DNA of 64,000 bases from Branchiostoma floridae (taxonomy: Eukaryota > Chordata > Leptocardii > Amphioxiformes > Branchiostomatidae). The position numbers were made by a program, and so were the translations under genes. Under the pieces are notes generated by a model. The model saw only the letters and a program-made list of their open reading frames with translations, made no database searches and was not told the DNA's origin. Location of the stretch: the NCBI RefSeq assembly GCF_000003815.2, contig NC_049985.1, positions 13,045,567-13,109,566 of the forward strand, read 5' to 3'. Shown in pieces: positions 11,999-24,265 of the stretch (the first letter of the stretch is position 1; every line of letters starts with the position of its first letter).

Positions 11999-14900
11999 CT
12001 ACAGAGTAGCACTCTTTAGATAGTTGATGAGGCAAATGCTTTGGTTGAATTTCTCCTGCAAGTGTTGCCATGTTGACTCCTGGGTGTTTAATAACTGCTG
12101 AGCTTGCTGCTGTAGTAGTGGTTCTGTGGTGATGACTCTGCCATGGACCTGGAAATTTAACAGCAACTTAAAGGGTCTTTTTTCATGGTTTATCACAAAT
12201 TTTCAAGCACTTGTTTGTTCATTTTCAATGACAGTCATTCATTATGTAATGCAGAATGTTGGTGGGAAAATAATCTATAGTGCATGGTGAGGTGACACCA
12301 AACTTTTTTCTACTCCATGTATGTTATACATAAGTGTGAGATAATGTATTGTATACAACTACTGTACAACTTGACCATAGTATATTTCATGATACCAAGC
12401 TGTTGTCATCAAAGTATGTACATAAAGTATGTCAACTTTCTTAAGAAAGCCTTACCTTGAGGAACAGCCCTGTCCATGCCTGTGCGAGTTCAAAGTCTTG
12501 TCTTGTTGTGAAGACATGATGTAGGAACTTAAGGAACTCTTCCATAAGTTCCACACTCCCCCCACCCTCCGGAGCCAGGGATCTGATCTCCATATCTACA
12601 GCTGATGGTCCAAGGTCTCGCAACTTGTTCCTGACTGTGTCATCTATGGTAGAAAATATCATTCAACGTTTTAAAAATGCCAAACGGTATGAATTGATCC
12701 AACAATGCAGCAAACATATTCAACAGTTGTACCATTCCAAATGTTCTTCTTTCAGCTTCATTGCTGTATGTATGCCTTTGTGGACTAACAGTAGGTAAAA
12801 CTCACAGTCAGGTTTATCCATGCACCCTTGTAGCAGCCTCTGGAACTCAGATTGGGGTTGAAGACTGCTCAGGTTGATGATCTTAGAAGAGGGCTACAAG
12901 GAAGAGAAAGCGTTGATACATGTTGTAATTAAGTGCTAGTATACTTAACTCTTTAAAAGGAACAAGGATCAATGAACAATCTGTTTTTTTACTGAAAAGT
13001 ACTTGTCCAAAGAGATACATGTACAAACAAGCCCACTGATAAAGTCTATAACAGGAGAGATTGTGCCATGGACACTTACACCTGCAAGTTACAAGTTTTA
13101 AGTAACATGAAGATGAATTGTACATACCTCTTTTGGCCCCTCTTCCTCTGGTGCAAACTTGATCTCCAGTCCAGGAATTGTGGGTAGAAAGAATGGAGCA
13201 GCCTTGGGGACCTTTGGAGGTTCCTTGGGTTTGTTGCGCTTCTGTAGTCATGAAAACAACAAGGCAGTCAGGTCAGCATACAACATTTGTCAGCAGCACA
13301 GAGGATTCCAATCAAGTTAATGACAGAAATGTGAAATATGACATGCTTGGAATTTGCATCAACATTTCAAAACTGTACATCATAAAAAAAACTGGCCATT
13401 GCTGCTTGAGAATAATGTTAATATTGGCAACAAACAAAAGGGCAATTTTTTTGTCTCTTGCTTAAGCTTTCACATTGACGCAAGTGAAATAGTCAAAGAA
13501 GTGTTTGCCTTGCCTTTAGTAGGTTGTGTTTAGTCCCCATCATACTAAACACTTTTAATATGGTACATGTACATACTGCTTTCTCTACTGATCACTCATC
13601 ATTTGGGAAAGAGTGTAGCAGTTGAATACACAGACCACTACCCATTGACTAAGCCCCCGATGTAGCAATTGTACAAAGTTGTATGGCCCAGACCAGCAGA
13701 AATGTAGATCGGCACTGCACTATGTACCATCTGGTGAGGGAAGGACTATAAGTGGAGCATTTACAACTGTAAAGAATATATAAGTCCAGACAGAGATGTG
13801 TATGACATGAGCATCAAACCTTGATGAGTTCCAGGTTAGTCAGACTCTTCCATCTGGAGTCTGGCAGCAGAGACAGGGTGATCAGTTCTGCTGAGATCTG
13901 GTCAGGTGACTTGAAGGCTGGAATCTCATTGGCTGACTCGGGTTCCGCAATGTCCTCCTCTTCTTCATCTACAAACAAAAAACCATTTAACATAAAACAT
14001 GTTGTAAAAATTGATGAATTTTCTGACTTGATTGATGTCAGCAAGGTAACTGCAAAAAAGACCTTCCGGTAAAATTGTTGTGATTATGAAACTATGGGTT
14101 AGCTAGGCATATCAAACAATCATTGACATTTTTGTCTAACCATACTCCTATCTTGTCAACATTTATATCATCACTTTTATTTGTCTACAAATAAACCACA
14201 GGTAGATTTTAGTGTAAAGAGTTCTGTAACTGACCATCAGATGGGGCCCGTGTGCCTGGCATGACAATGGTCAGTGGTTGGTACGTGGAGGGCAGTGGTC
14301 TGAGGGACACATGGCTGTACAAGGTGGCATTGGACCTGTGGGAAAGACAGAATATAGTGATAGGCCTGTCAGCATTGAGGTTTGTAAGTGGCAAAATTGC
14401 AGGGCTTGGAAATATGTTGAATGACATTACATTGATCATGTTTTCAATAAAACCTTGAATTAAGTTCTTGAATTCAGTCACCGTACCAAATGAAAAAAGG
14501 CTGACTGTCACTGGTTTGATTGTGAAACTAGTCTTTTGTACAGTCAAAGGAAATGCATTGCATTGATTTTTGCTGTCACAAATATACACATCAAGCAAAC
14601 TACATTACAGACAATGTAGAATATGACAGCATAAAGGTTTAAGTTCAAAAGTACACTAAGCATAAATCTAGTAGGTTTGGAACAGTACTATACTAACCAC
14701 AGGTAGATGCCAACATCGTCCACATGTGCTGTGGCCAGGAAGTCTCCAGTGGGAGACATGGTCAGGCTGGTGCAGGCTGCATCTAACAGGAAACAGTCCA
14801 GCAGGCTGGGGAGGGGGGCGGTGGAGAACATGTCAACTTATAGGCATTTTCTCTTCACAAATTGTATGCACTCTTCACAAACACACTCACTCACTCACTC

Positions 14901-17900
14901 ACTCACTCAGTAATCTAAAGGGATGGGGAGCTTTTGTACATATTCATCGTCATGTTCTGCATTTTATGTTTTATCCCAATTTTTGTAGGCCTATAAAGTA
15001 TTACAAATACAGTGATGAGCGGTTAAAAGATATTCTTGTGGTGAATCTAACATCGCAGCCTAAACATCACAGCTAAAAGATCTAGCTTTATCTTCACACT
15101 TCTTTCTTTTCAACCATTTTTGACACAATTGTGTAGCAGCTGATAGAAATGACTTACTTATACATGATAACTGTATAAAAAGTGAAATACATTGAGTAAA
15201 GGAAACAAACTGACCTCCCAGTTGGCAAATCCCATGTCCTGACTGTACAGTCCATTGATGATGTCACCAGCCACCTGGCATCTGGGCTAAAGGTCTGCAT
15301 GTAAGAAGGAAAATAAAGACAGACTTACACCAAGGCTCAAAATGCTTTTCACCATATATTGCTCCATTGCATGTAACAATCAAGATTTCATGCAACACAC
15401 AAAACAAAAAGTCTACCTACAGAACATCAGTCATGTGTTGAAATTCTCACCATGTCTGTGATCCTGTTCTGGTGTCCTGAAAACCTCCTCACCACTCTCC
15501 TTGTCTCCATATCCACAACAACAACTGTGAAGTCATCACACGCTACGGCAAGCATGTTGCTGGGATACAAATGTAAACACAACACTCATGCATGTTTTCT
15601 ATCAGACATGAAGATATAACATAAAACATTTAAAAAGTATAAACAGATAAATTCAGTCTTAATTTCATGCAGGCTCAAATAATGGAACACATCAACATTT
15701 CTACTTGTGAAAGAAAACTTTGTATTTCAACCCAAAGAACCCACCAGTTTGAAGTCGACGTTAAGATGATCTGTACTGTTATCAATGGTAGGAACATCCT
15801 TGTTGTAACAGTGATTTCAAGACCTACCTTTCCCTATGTAGCACCATTTGAGACACAGGTGAGTCCAGTTCTAGAGTGTGGAGGAGTTGTTTTGACTTGA
15901 ACTTCCAGAATTTTAACATGCAGTCTGCGGCCCCTGTGACAGTCACTTGGTTCAGTCCATCTACTGCCACTCCCCTGACAGAGGTATTATGTGCTGCAAA
16001 ACAATGAAATAATGTACACTCCAAATGCCCAGGATTTAGAGTTGGTACGAGTAGATTAGTATGCCTTACAATACAATTTCAAATTTTAACCAATCTACAT
16101 CTACAAAATAAAACAATTGTAATTTATGTTCTCACAGCACTAAAAGGGCTCAAATATTTCCTTCGAATGAAGTGTTTTAGTAAAATCTTAAACGGTTAGA
16201 AAAGTAAAGAGTTACCTTTTGGGCTTCCATATGATCCCCTGTAGATACCAGACTGTATGTTGTAGACATCTACATGTCCTGAGCTCTGTGCAACCACACA
16301 GAAATTACCACAGGATGTGATGGTCACCGCCTAGGGAGACATTGTGACAGAATTCTGTTTTACTCGATGTTGTTGATAAAAAAAGTGACATTCTCTACAA
16401 TATATCAAACAGTATATCACTTTGCATGAAGGAGATGCACTCCTCTCACCAGTGCCTCCACTCCCATGTCGCTCTGTGTTTTCCACCTGTCGTGCTCCAG
16501 CTTGTGTTTTCCCATGGTGCACTTCTGGTAGTTCCATGTTGACGCGACCTTGTGACCTCTGTGGCAGCACACAATGGAGTCCCAGTCACTCTGCCTGGTC
16601 GTCTCTGAGACAAAAATAAAAGGTTGTTTTAAGTTACTTCTTCAAGGAAATATGGTAATTCCAACATGGTCTTAACCATAGTATTCTGAACTTATCATCA
16701 TCGTCATCATCATCTTCGCTGCATATCAGTGTTAGCTGAGGCAGGCTGTCATTGTTCTTCACACTTTTCTATCTGCTGAATTCACTAACCTGGGGATCCA
16801 GAGACATACATAAATGTATATACATGTACATTTCTTGATATTATTTGTTTTGTATCAAATATGTGTATTAAGATATTAGTGCTCAATGTATTTGGGGAAA
16901 GTTAAACTGGAAAGTCTGACAAAAATATGGAGAAAAAATATGGAGGTAAATGTTCATGGAAATACCTTAACCCAATATTAAGTTTCTGTATTCCAATGAG
17001 AATTGATAATTTAAGACCCATACCTGAGGCAAAGTCCATGATGGAAGGAAGCTTGTGCTCATCGTTCTTTATACCCTTCTTCTTAGCCTGTTGTCTCTTC
17101 ATGGAGGCTAGAAAACAGTTTATACATTTGATGACAGAAATTTGTTAACACTATCATGCACTGCAGGTCTTGCACTTTAAAGTATACTGGAAAATATGGC
17201 ATTAGATACAGGCAACTCAAGATTGAACAGTAAGAAGAGGATGGTAGAAAAATAACCAGAATGCAAAGAATGCATTTGGCTGTCTGTAATTTTCATCTTA
17301 TGCTTTATTTAAGACATACCTTGTCCCAGGTTCTTGTTGTGCCTGTCATGTACAGTAGAAAAGGACTGAAGGGTGCTGTCCTGACCTGGAAGGGCAGAAA
17401 AATATATTATCTGAGCAAAAGCTTAAGGTATGCCTCAAGAACTCCAGCAATATCAGAATGTCTTCCTTTGAAATAACTATAAAAAACAGCAATCATGAAC
17501 ATTTTCCCTTTTTTTAAATCTAACTGTTACAGACATTTGTTTTGAAAATCACAATTTACATCCTGCAATCAGCCATTGTGATAGTGGTACTGAAACAACA
17601 TACCTGCACTGAGGATGTTCTGCCCATTGTTGCCATGGAAACGAATCCTGTTGGGCGGGGCCCTGTGGCCACACCTCATCCTCAGCAACCTGCCGCTGCC
17701 ATCAGACTGGTCCAGAACCCATTCCTGAGGTAAGACAATAGAGAGAGAAAACCTTTGATCAGCTCCAAAAAAACATCATATATAGTGACACAGCCTACCT
17801 CTGGGGGCAGCATCAATTTGGTAATTTGGTATTCATGTGTTTGAATCAAATTGAACTATATATTTACTATAAAACATTGTATGTTCTGGAATTTTCCTGT

Positions 17901-20900
17901 TTTTTCTTGCACCTTGATTGAGTTATCTGCAGCTGATGTGATCATCATGGGTTCGGATGGCAGGAACTTCAGCCCTGTCACTGCTGTCCCATGAGCCTCT
18001 CTCATCTGGGCCAGCAGCCGCCTCTCCTCAAGATCCCACAATGCAATGTGGCCAACAGTACTTCCTGTAGCCATCACTGGAGGACCATCTGGGGTATAAC
18101 ATATAAGAAATTGAGGCATGTACTATAAAGTTGTGAGCTACATGTAAGTAGAACTCAACTATTGTACATGTACAGCAAAGCACTTTTGTTTGTGTACAGG
18201 AAAAACGTATTCCCACAATAGACCGTCCATTCACAGCAGTTCAACCATTGGTGTGCAATGACCAGTTTAAAAAAAAATGAAAAGTGGCTGCATGTAACTG
18301 TAAGACATTTCAGTGTTTTTACTCTGCATAAATTTTGTAATTTGGCATATAGTATTGGCAGGTGGTCAGGTCTATAGGATTTATATACTGGCTATCTTTT
18401 ACAAGATCTTTGGTAAGTCTAGATCAGAGGACAAATGGCAAACTTTCCAGGTGAATGAACGATTTGATATCAGATTGTGCCTGACCCACCAGTTCTGAAT
18501 CCGATGGCTGTGATTGGTCCCCAGTCCTGATACAGCTTCATTACTGTCTCGTCAAACTTGATGTTGTGGACCACGATCTGCCCACTCTCTGTTCCCACGG
18601 CAACAACATCCACAGCAGGGGCCTGCAGAGGGCACAGTCTCTACTGTTCATTGGATCACAGCAAAGATCTTTTGCTCTGACTTTTATTATATAGTAATAT
18701 GATAACAATATCTGGTGTATTTGCAGCCATTAGGTACCCAATATTTGGGTAATGAGGCTGATTTATGAGATCGAAAGACGAATTCGTGGAATGCTTCGTC
18801 GGTCTACATACAGCACCCAGTCTTCCTTGGTGGTCTAACATCCAAATACTGTCCGGACCACACGTTGCTTAACAGCTCAAGGGTCTCGGCCACATGGACA
18901 TTGAGTTGATGCACTGGGTTTTGACCAACTGTATGAATGTGTAGTGTACTGACATTCACTAAAGATTTCAACAATTGATTCTGTGAATTTTGCACACAAG
19001 TGCTGCAGCCCCTACCTGTTCCACAACAGTGATTGGGGATCCCCAGCCATCAAACGTATGCAGCAACTTACTGTGAAAATAAACCACAAGCAGAGGGATT
19101 TAATGTGAAAGTCAATGGGAGACATGTCAGCAAAATGTGCAAATACTAATTACCAACAGAGCACTGATGAATTTCCATTTCTGAAGTAACTCAATGAAAA
19201 TATGTATATAAAACAGCCTTATACGACAAAAATCCTTTACACAAATGCTTACAGTTACACGTATGACAAAACATTGAAGTATTGAAAAGTGGCCGTACTT
19301 GGTCCGGATGTTCCATAGCTGCATGCTGCCCTGTCTGCTGCCCAGGAGGATTTTGTTAAGGTAAGAGCTGGGGTGCATCAGGGCAGAGATCTCAAACGTC
19401 CTGTTGTCAAATGTCATCTCCAGATATAACTCTGCAACATACAACATTACCTAAATAAATCTTTCAAAACCAGTACTAGAGTACTGTTAACATCTTAAGC
19501 ACAGAAGGCAAAAGAGATGTACAATTTCAAAGGACTGATAAGTAATTCTATTGTGTACTACTGACAAGCAGACTTTATTGAAGATACAGAAATAACTACA
19601 GCCTACCTTCTGACTGAATGTCCCATATCTTGACTACACTGTCCACATCCACACTGATCAGGTGATTGCTGAATGGCAGCAGCAGATGAACATCCTTCTG
19701 ATGACCTTCATAGGTGTGCTTCACCTGGACAACAAAAAACACAACTTTGTAAACAATCATTAACAAGATTGTGTTCTCGCCGCAATAGTGCCACCTACAT
19801 CGGCTACATAGAACGGCAAGAAGCAGAAGTCCAGTCAGAAGCTCTGAGAAAGGTGTCTGATAGACACTGAAATGTAGGCAAAGTAAGTACATCCTGGTTG
19901 TGAACAAGAATTCTTCTATATCCAATCATCAACAAGACTATCTATATTGGCTCCAGTCCTAAGGTTTCACCAAAATATGTGGCAGGAAAGTCTTGCCTAA
20001 CTAAGAAAATCCTCCACTTGTAACTGACAGGAAACCATAAAAGAAGAAGATTCCATTCAATCATTCTTTGATGACATTTCCCACAATCCTTACATTGCAG
20101 CTTGATTGCATGTACTGTTTGTCCTGTGCGCCATGGCAACCATTAATGCAATAATCAAACATGAAGTGTCCTCCTATAGAAACTTCTAAATGAGATATTC
20201 ATCAATTATATTTCCTATTCATGCTATTGCACCATTGAAACCTAGACACCTGTAATATATCTACACGGATACCATAAAAAAGAAATCAGCAATCAAGAAA
20301 TATACCTTATCTATTCATTCCAGTCAGACCGTACTTATAGACTGATAGAGCCTGTTTCCCTACTGCATACACCTATAGTAATTCAGACAAATTCAGATTT
20401 CTTATGAAGTTACACAAACATGTGATTGCAAAATCAATCTGTTCCTACATTTTAGTATCACTAAGACGCGAGAAGAAGTTGAATTCACTTTGATAGTAGA
20501 ATATAATTCTTGTGTCATTTTGTTGCAACCTGTACTTAACACAGTGGGTATACATGTACAATAAAGGTCTTCATCATTATCAACAACGCTACTGATACAC
20601 AGGCTAAACATCATCAGTTTTGGTGAGATTGCATGGTGTAATCAGCATAGCTTTGCGCTCGGGCCCAAGACATGTTGGTCCTGAGTTCAAAACCTGCCAT
20701 GCCAGTGATCTTGTGTCCTTGGGGAAGGTAGCATAATCTTCAAATAGCTTTGCGCTCAGGCCCAATACAGTGATCTTGTGTCCCTGAGGAAGGCAGCATA
20801 ATCTTCAAATAGCTTTGCACTCTGGCCCAATACATGTAGGTCCTGAGTTCAAAACCTGCCATGCCAGTGATCTTGTGTCCTTGGGGAAGGCAGCATAATC

Positions 20901-22103
20901 TTCAAATAGTTGAAGGCGGCTGCCTTAATCGAAAGAAGAAGAAGAAGGCACTTTACACGACTTTCCTTACTTTACTAAGGTGAAAATGAGTACCTAGCTT
21001 CGGCTAGGGCTGTCCCTTGGATTGGACGTTAAATGGAGGTCCCGTGTTTGGGGAGAGTCACACCCCACGCACGTTAAAGAACCCGCCACACTTATCAAAA
21101 AGAGTAGTTGTCCTTCTTGGTGTGAGTGGATCAAAACTTCCAGTCTTGTGTACGTCTTTCGTACCATGCTTGGAGCCCTCAGCCTAATTAGGTTAGGCAT
21201 GTATAACAAAGAAGAAGAAGAATTGTACCTGTCTGCCCCGTTCGAAGGCCCTGATGACATTCCTGCAGCCTGTGAAGACCAGGTAGGCATCCACAGCCAT
21301 ACAGGTGATGGTGTCAGGGTGGGAGTCACTCACGCTCACAATACCCAGCTTGGAGCACTGCATGGAGAAAAGACATGTCATTATTGAAACTAAAATCGGG
21401 CTTACATCAGTAGGTCATATGACCACATGTAATATAACGTTATAATTGAAACGACAAGAGGGGTAAGTAGAACAGAAAGAAACGATATATACAAATATCC
21501 TGACTCCCGGGAATCAAACCCGGGCCGTCAGATCACAACCCTAGCAGCCAGTGCCTAGCAGCATAACCGATCGAGCCAAAAGCCTGACAGGCGTTTGGTA
21601 TAGTCGGTTGGCGCTACTTGAACCCCAACTGTTACTACTAATATATAATACCTGAACTAACATTTTAATCATGCTTGCGTGCAATCAACCCTTAAAAGGG
21701 CCAACTGGATCAGTTTTTCAAATGTTACATATACCTACAATGTTATTGTTACATGACACATTTCTATTGCAGTCTCTATGTCATACACATGTAGAGTTAG
21801 CTTTTAAGTTTAAAGCCGGTATAAACTTTTCGACGCCCCCCTCCCCAAAATAATTTGCAACTTTGTAACCCATACGTGCACACTATTGAATATCTAACAT
21901 TACATCATAATCACATCAACAACAATAAGACAAAGATCTATAACTCCTCGTAGACTTACATTATAAGTGTGGAAAGCCTTCCCCACACATGTAATGACGT
22001 AGTGTTCCTGATGTTTCTGATGGTAGCGGACCTGTAGAGGAACGTGGTTAGAGTAGTAACCCAGGGCACGGAAACCCACGAAGATCTGGCTCGCTCCGGG
22101 CAT
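11999..22103 (-). CDS. WDR36: WD repeat protein 36 (Utp21), U3 processome subunit
   Basis: WDR36/Utp21 is a UTP-B subunit of the nucleolar small-subunit processome needed for 18S rRNA maturation. Twenty-two minus-strand exons join in frame: 21960-22103, 21229-21357, 19607-19724, 19299-19431, 19016-19070, 18490-18622, 17913-18088, 17604-17724, 17320-17385, 17024-17107, 16450-16604, 16216-16330, 15828-15993, 15451-15559, 15215-15294, 14698-14805, 14235-14335, 13820-13968, 13128-13241, 12806-12893, 12456-12643, 11999-12148. They total 893 residues, close to the human protein. Tandem WD40 propellers fill roughly residues 30-630 (for example GHIALWDLEERRLL, SVRGVAVDGLNQVTVTGA, MDCTVRTWDLPTG). The Utp21-type C-terminal domain follows, with LITLSLLPDSRWKSLTNLEL, APFFLPTIPGLE, DFELAQAW and the terminal FNQSICLINYLKSATL. 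An acidic DEEEEDIAEPE linker separates the two. All introns are GT-AG. The start is the first ATG of MPGASQIFVGFRALGYYSNH, matching the family N-terminus. Confidence 0.95.
14882..14909. repeat. (ACTC)n microsatellite
   Basis: A short tetranucleotide tract lies in a WDR36 intron just beyond exon 16. Confidence 0.85.
19725..20630. repeat. WDR36 intron 2, dispersed repeat fragment
   Basis: From about 19765 to 19930 the sequence (around GAGAAAGGTGTCTGATAGAC and TGGTTGTGAACAAGAATTC) resembles the type of dispersed repeat tail often found in amphioxus introns. This is a memory-based impression without alignment. The remainder is ordinary AT-rich intron. Confidence 0.35.
20634..21190 (+). mobile_element. 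tRNA-derived SINE with tandem internal duplication
   Basis: An A-box-like TGGTGTAATCAG (20634) and a B-box GTTCAAAAC (20685-20693) are spaced as in a tRNA-type RNA polymerase III promoter. A unit beginning AGCTTTGCGCTC and ending CATAATCTTCAAAT is repeated in tandem: 20649-20745, a 65-bp internally deleted copy to 20810, and 20811-20908. A body follows containing GGCACTTTACACGACTTTCC, CCCGTGTTTGGGGAGAGTCA and CACGTTAAAGAACCCGCCAC. Reverse-complement fragments of the GGCACTTT-CCTCAC type recur at 38647-38700 and 56817-56860. Confidence 0.6.
21500..21587 (-). repeat. tRNA-like sequence (SINE head or tRNA pseudogene)
   Basis: On the minus strand an A box TGGCTCGATCGG (complement of 21567-21578) and a T-arm-like CCCGGGTTTGATTCCCGGG (complement of 21506-21524, with a perfect 6-bp stem) are spaced as in a tRNA. 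The anticodon stem and acceptor stem do not fold canonically, so this is not called a functional tRNA. It lies in WDR36 intron 1. Confidence 0.55.
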
Positions 22104-23275
22104 TTCTTCCTCCTTCTCTGTCGTCCAACCGACTGAGTAGTGCTAGAAAAACTTGTACTCGCTGTGGTTCTACAGGAATGTTAATCAATGCGGGTTTAGA
22201 ACCACAAAATCGGTAGAAAATACCATGGCACAATGTACACACATGCACATGTGGTACTTCACCTTTGACCTTAGTGGAAGAGACCATTATTTTTTGTAGG
22301 GGAGATTTTACGGTAATAATTTGGAAAAGGGGCCCCGCCGGGTAGTTAAGGGGCTGCTTTTTTTCACTTTCGGGTGTAACCCTTATGTGGACCCAAGGGA
22401 CACCCTGCGACTATCGGGTTATTTTCGGGTACGGCAGGGCCCCCCGGCTTTTTTTAAGTCGGTGTTAAAATCAACCCGGGACCCGATAACAAATAGACGC
22501 CGTGACCTAATCCCAAAAGCGCCGAGTGGTCGCCCGCGGTATCAGGCAGTCCACCGGGAAAAAAACGCACAATTTTGACCGTAGCATAACGAGGGACGCC
22601 ATTGGATGAATGGACCAAAGGCACAACTTTACCACGCTACCGCTAACGGGAATACGTAACGATGGATGGATGGATGGATGGATGGATGGAACTTAGCATG
22701 AGCTTCAGGAAGAAAATGAAAATTGGGGGAAGGGGAGATGAATACACAGCCTATAGATCGGAATAGAAACACCCGGTACATCCTTCACCTTACTTTCGTT
22801 TGATGGTTGGAAATATGTGCATATAACAAGATTTTATGCGTCAGCGTTATGTATACAATCGTATTCCCTCACAACAAGCCGCACATCCCCCACTTTGAAG
22901 TCAACGGCACCCCCGGGACGAAGGGGCGTTTGGCCACTTTCCCCATGAAACCCTCCGCTATTAAACCATTAAACATCGCACGCAGGCAGTTGTACTGAGT
23001 ACTGATTTGTGGTCGATGAACCCTTTTGTGTTTGTTGTCGTGACATGCCATGCACGTAGCCTCTACCTGGAAAAACCGTAGAAATTAAACAAACAGAGGA
23101 GTAAGCAGGCCAGATAAGTACAGCGGTAGCGTGACCCGCCACCGTGCACGTCGGAATAATGTTAAGGTATCCTACAAACTGTTACAACTTATCAAAGTGT
23201 GTACTTGTGATAGATTCGAAGCCAACAAAATGCAGAAAATCTCTGTGAATAGTAGCTACAATCCTCGAATAGCTA
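22104..23275. other. WDR36 upstream region with an odd GC-rich patch
   Basis: The region contains the presumed WDR36 promoter just above 22103, a GC-rich patch at 22321-22620 unlike its AT-rich surroundings, an (ATGG)n microsatellite, and no recognisable gene. An 85-codon open frame at 22321-22578 has no recognisable motif and is attributed to base composition. Confidence 0.5.
22661..22690. repeat. (ATGG)n microsatellite
   Basis: About 7.5 units of GATG/GGAT are seen. Confidence 0.9.
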
Positions 23276-23490
23276 ACCGAATCGTACTCTCCAAGCAGAG
23301 GTTAGGATCCGGCTGTTTTTGACGTTTTTAAGGCGTTTTATCGGGCTTTCTATTTCGTGCTGAAACCTTGATGTCTCCCGGCCTAACATCAAGATTTCAG
23401 TACAAAATAGAAAGCCCGTAAAAAAACACATAGAAAAACGTAAAAAAAAACAGCCAGAGCCTAACCTCTGCTTCGAGAGTAACCAAATCG
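23276..23490. mobile_element. 197-bp MITE with long terminal inverted repeats
   Basis: The element spans 23285-23481. Its ends are TACTCTCCAAGCAGAGGTTA on the left and the matching inverted sequence (GAAGCAGAGGTTAGG in complement) on the right. The complementarity runs through most of the element, including a shared GGGCTTTCTATTT block. Flanks ACCGAATCG (23276-23284) and ACCAAATCG (23482-23490) look like an 8-9 bp target duplication with one substitution. Confidence 0.75.
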
Positions 23491-24265
23491 TGAAATATAT
23501 GATCACGTTGTCTGTAGATACAAATGCACTTTCAAAATGTCAAAGGACGTTGTCGACGTACGGCACATCCATGTTTCTATAAATGAAAGACAAATGTGAC
23601 AACTTACATTTGTGGCCCCACAACGATAGCGTTTGGTCAAGCTTTTAGTTGGGTACGACGTTTGTGCTTGGTAAATTTTAAGGAGACCATTTGGTTTCAG
23701 CGGCTTAAGTGCACCGTCCTTTTGAGTGGGAGATTATTTTCACCCCTCATGTCAGATTATTTTCATCTCTCGTGCTACATTTCGACCCCGCAGAAGATTC
23801 AGTAACCGGTGTATTCATCCTTACTTTTACACAGAAATCTTGCTGTTGAAGAGGATTCGGAAACCCTCAGATAACGATAACGTTACATGTATGTCAGCGG
23901 GTGCCGTCCTTTGTGCTGAATTGCCGAGTGGTCCCTGTTGTAACGTGCGTCATCAGAAGAAAGATCCCGGTAAACTTGTCATAGATCTTCAGAGGTACCA
24001 TCCAAGCTATCCAATGTAAATATCTATTTACAGGATCTAAGTAGCCTGCCTAGTTTCATAATTGGGAAAGATTATTGAGTTTTTAATATCCTTGAGTTAT
24101 AAGCATGTACCGAAGACGCAGCTGCGCGAACCGAAGAACTTAATCTCTCCTGCCGCCAGTTTTCCGGTAAAGTCCCGCCCATTTCCAGTACAATATTAGT
24201 GACGACACGCACAGCAAAACTCCGCACGCACACAGACTGCCGCCTCATAAGTCAGGGGGAAGGCG

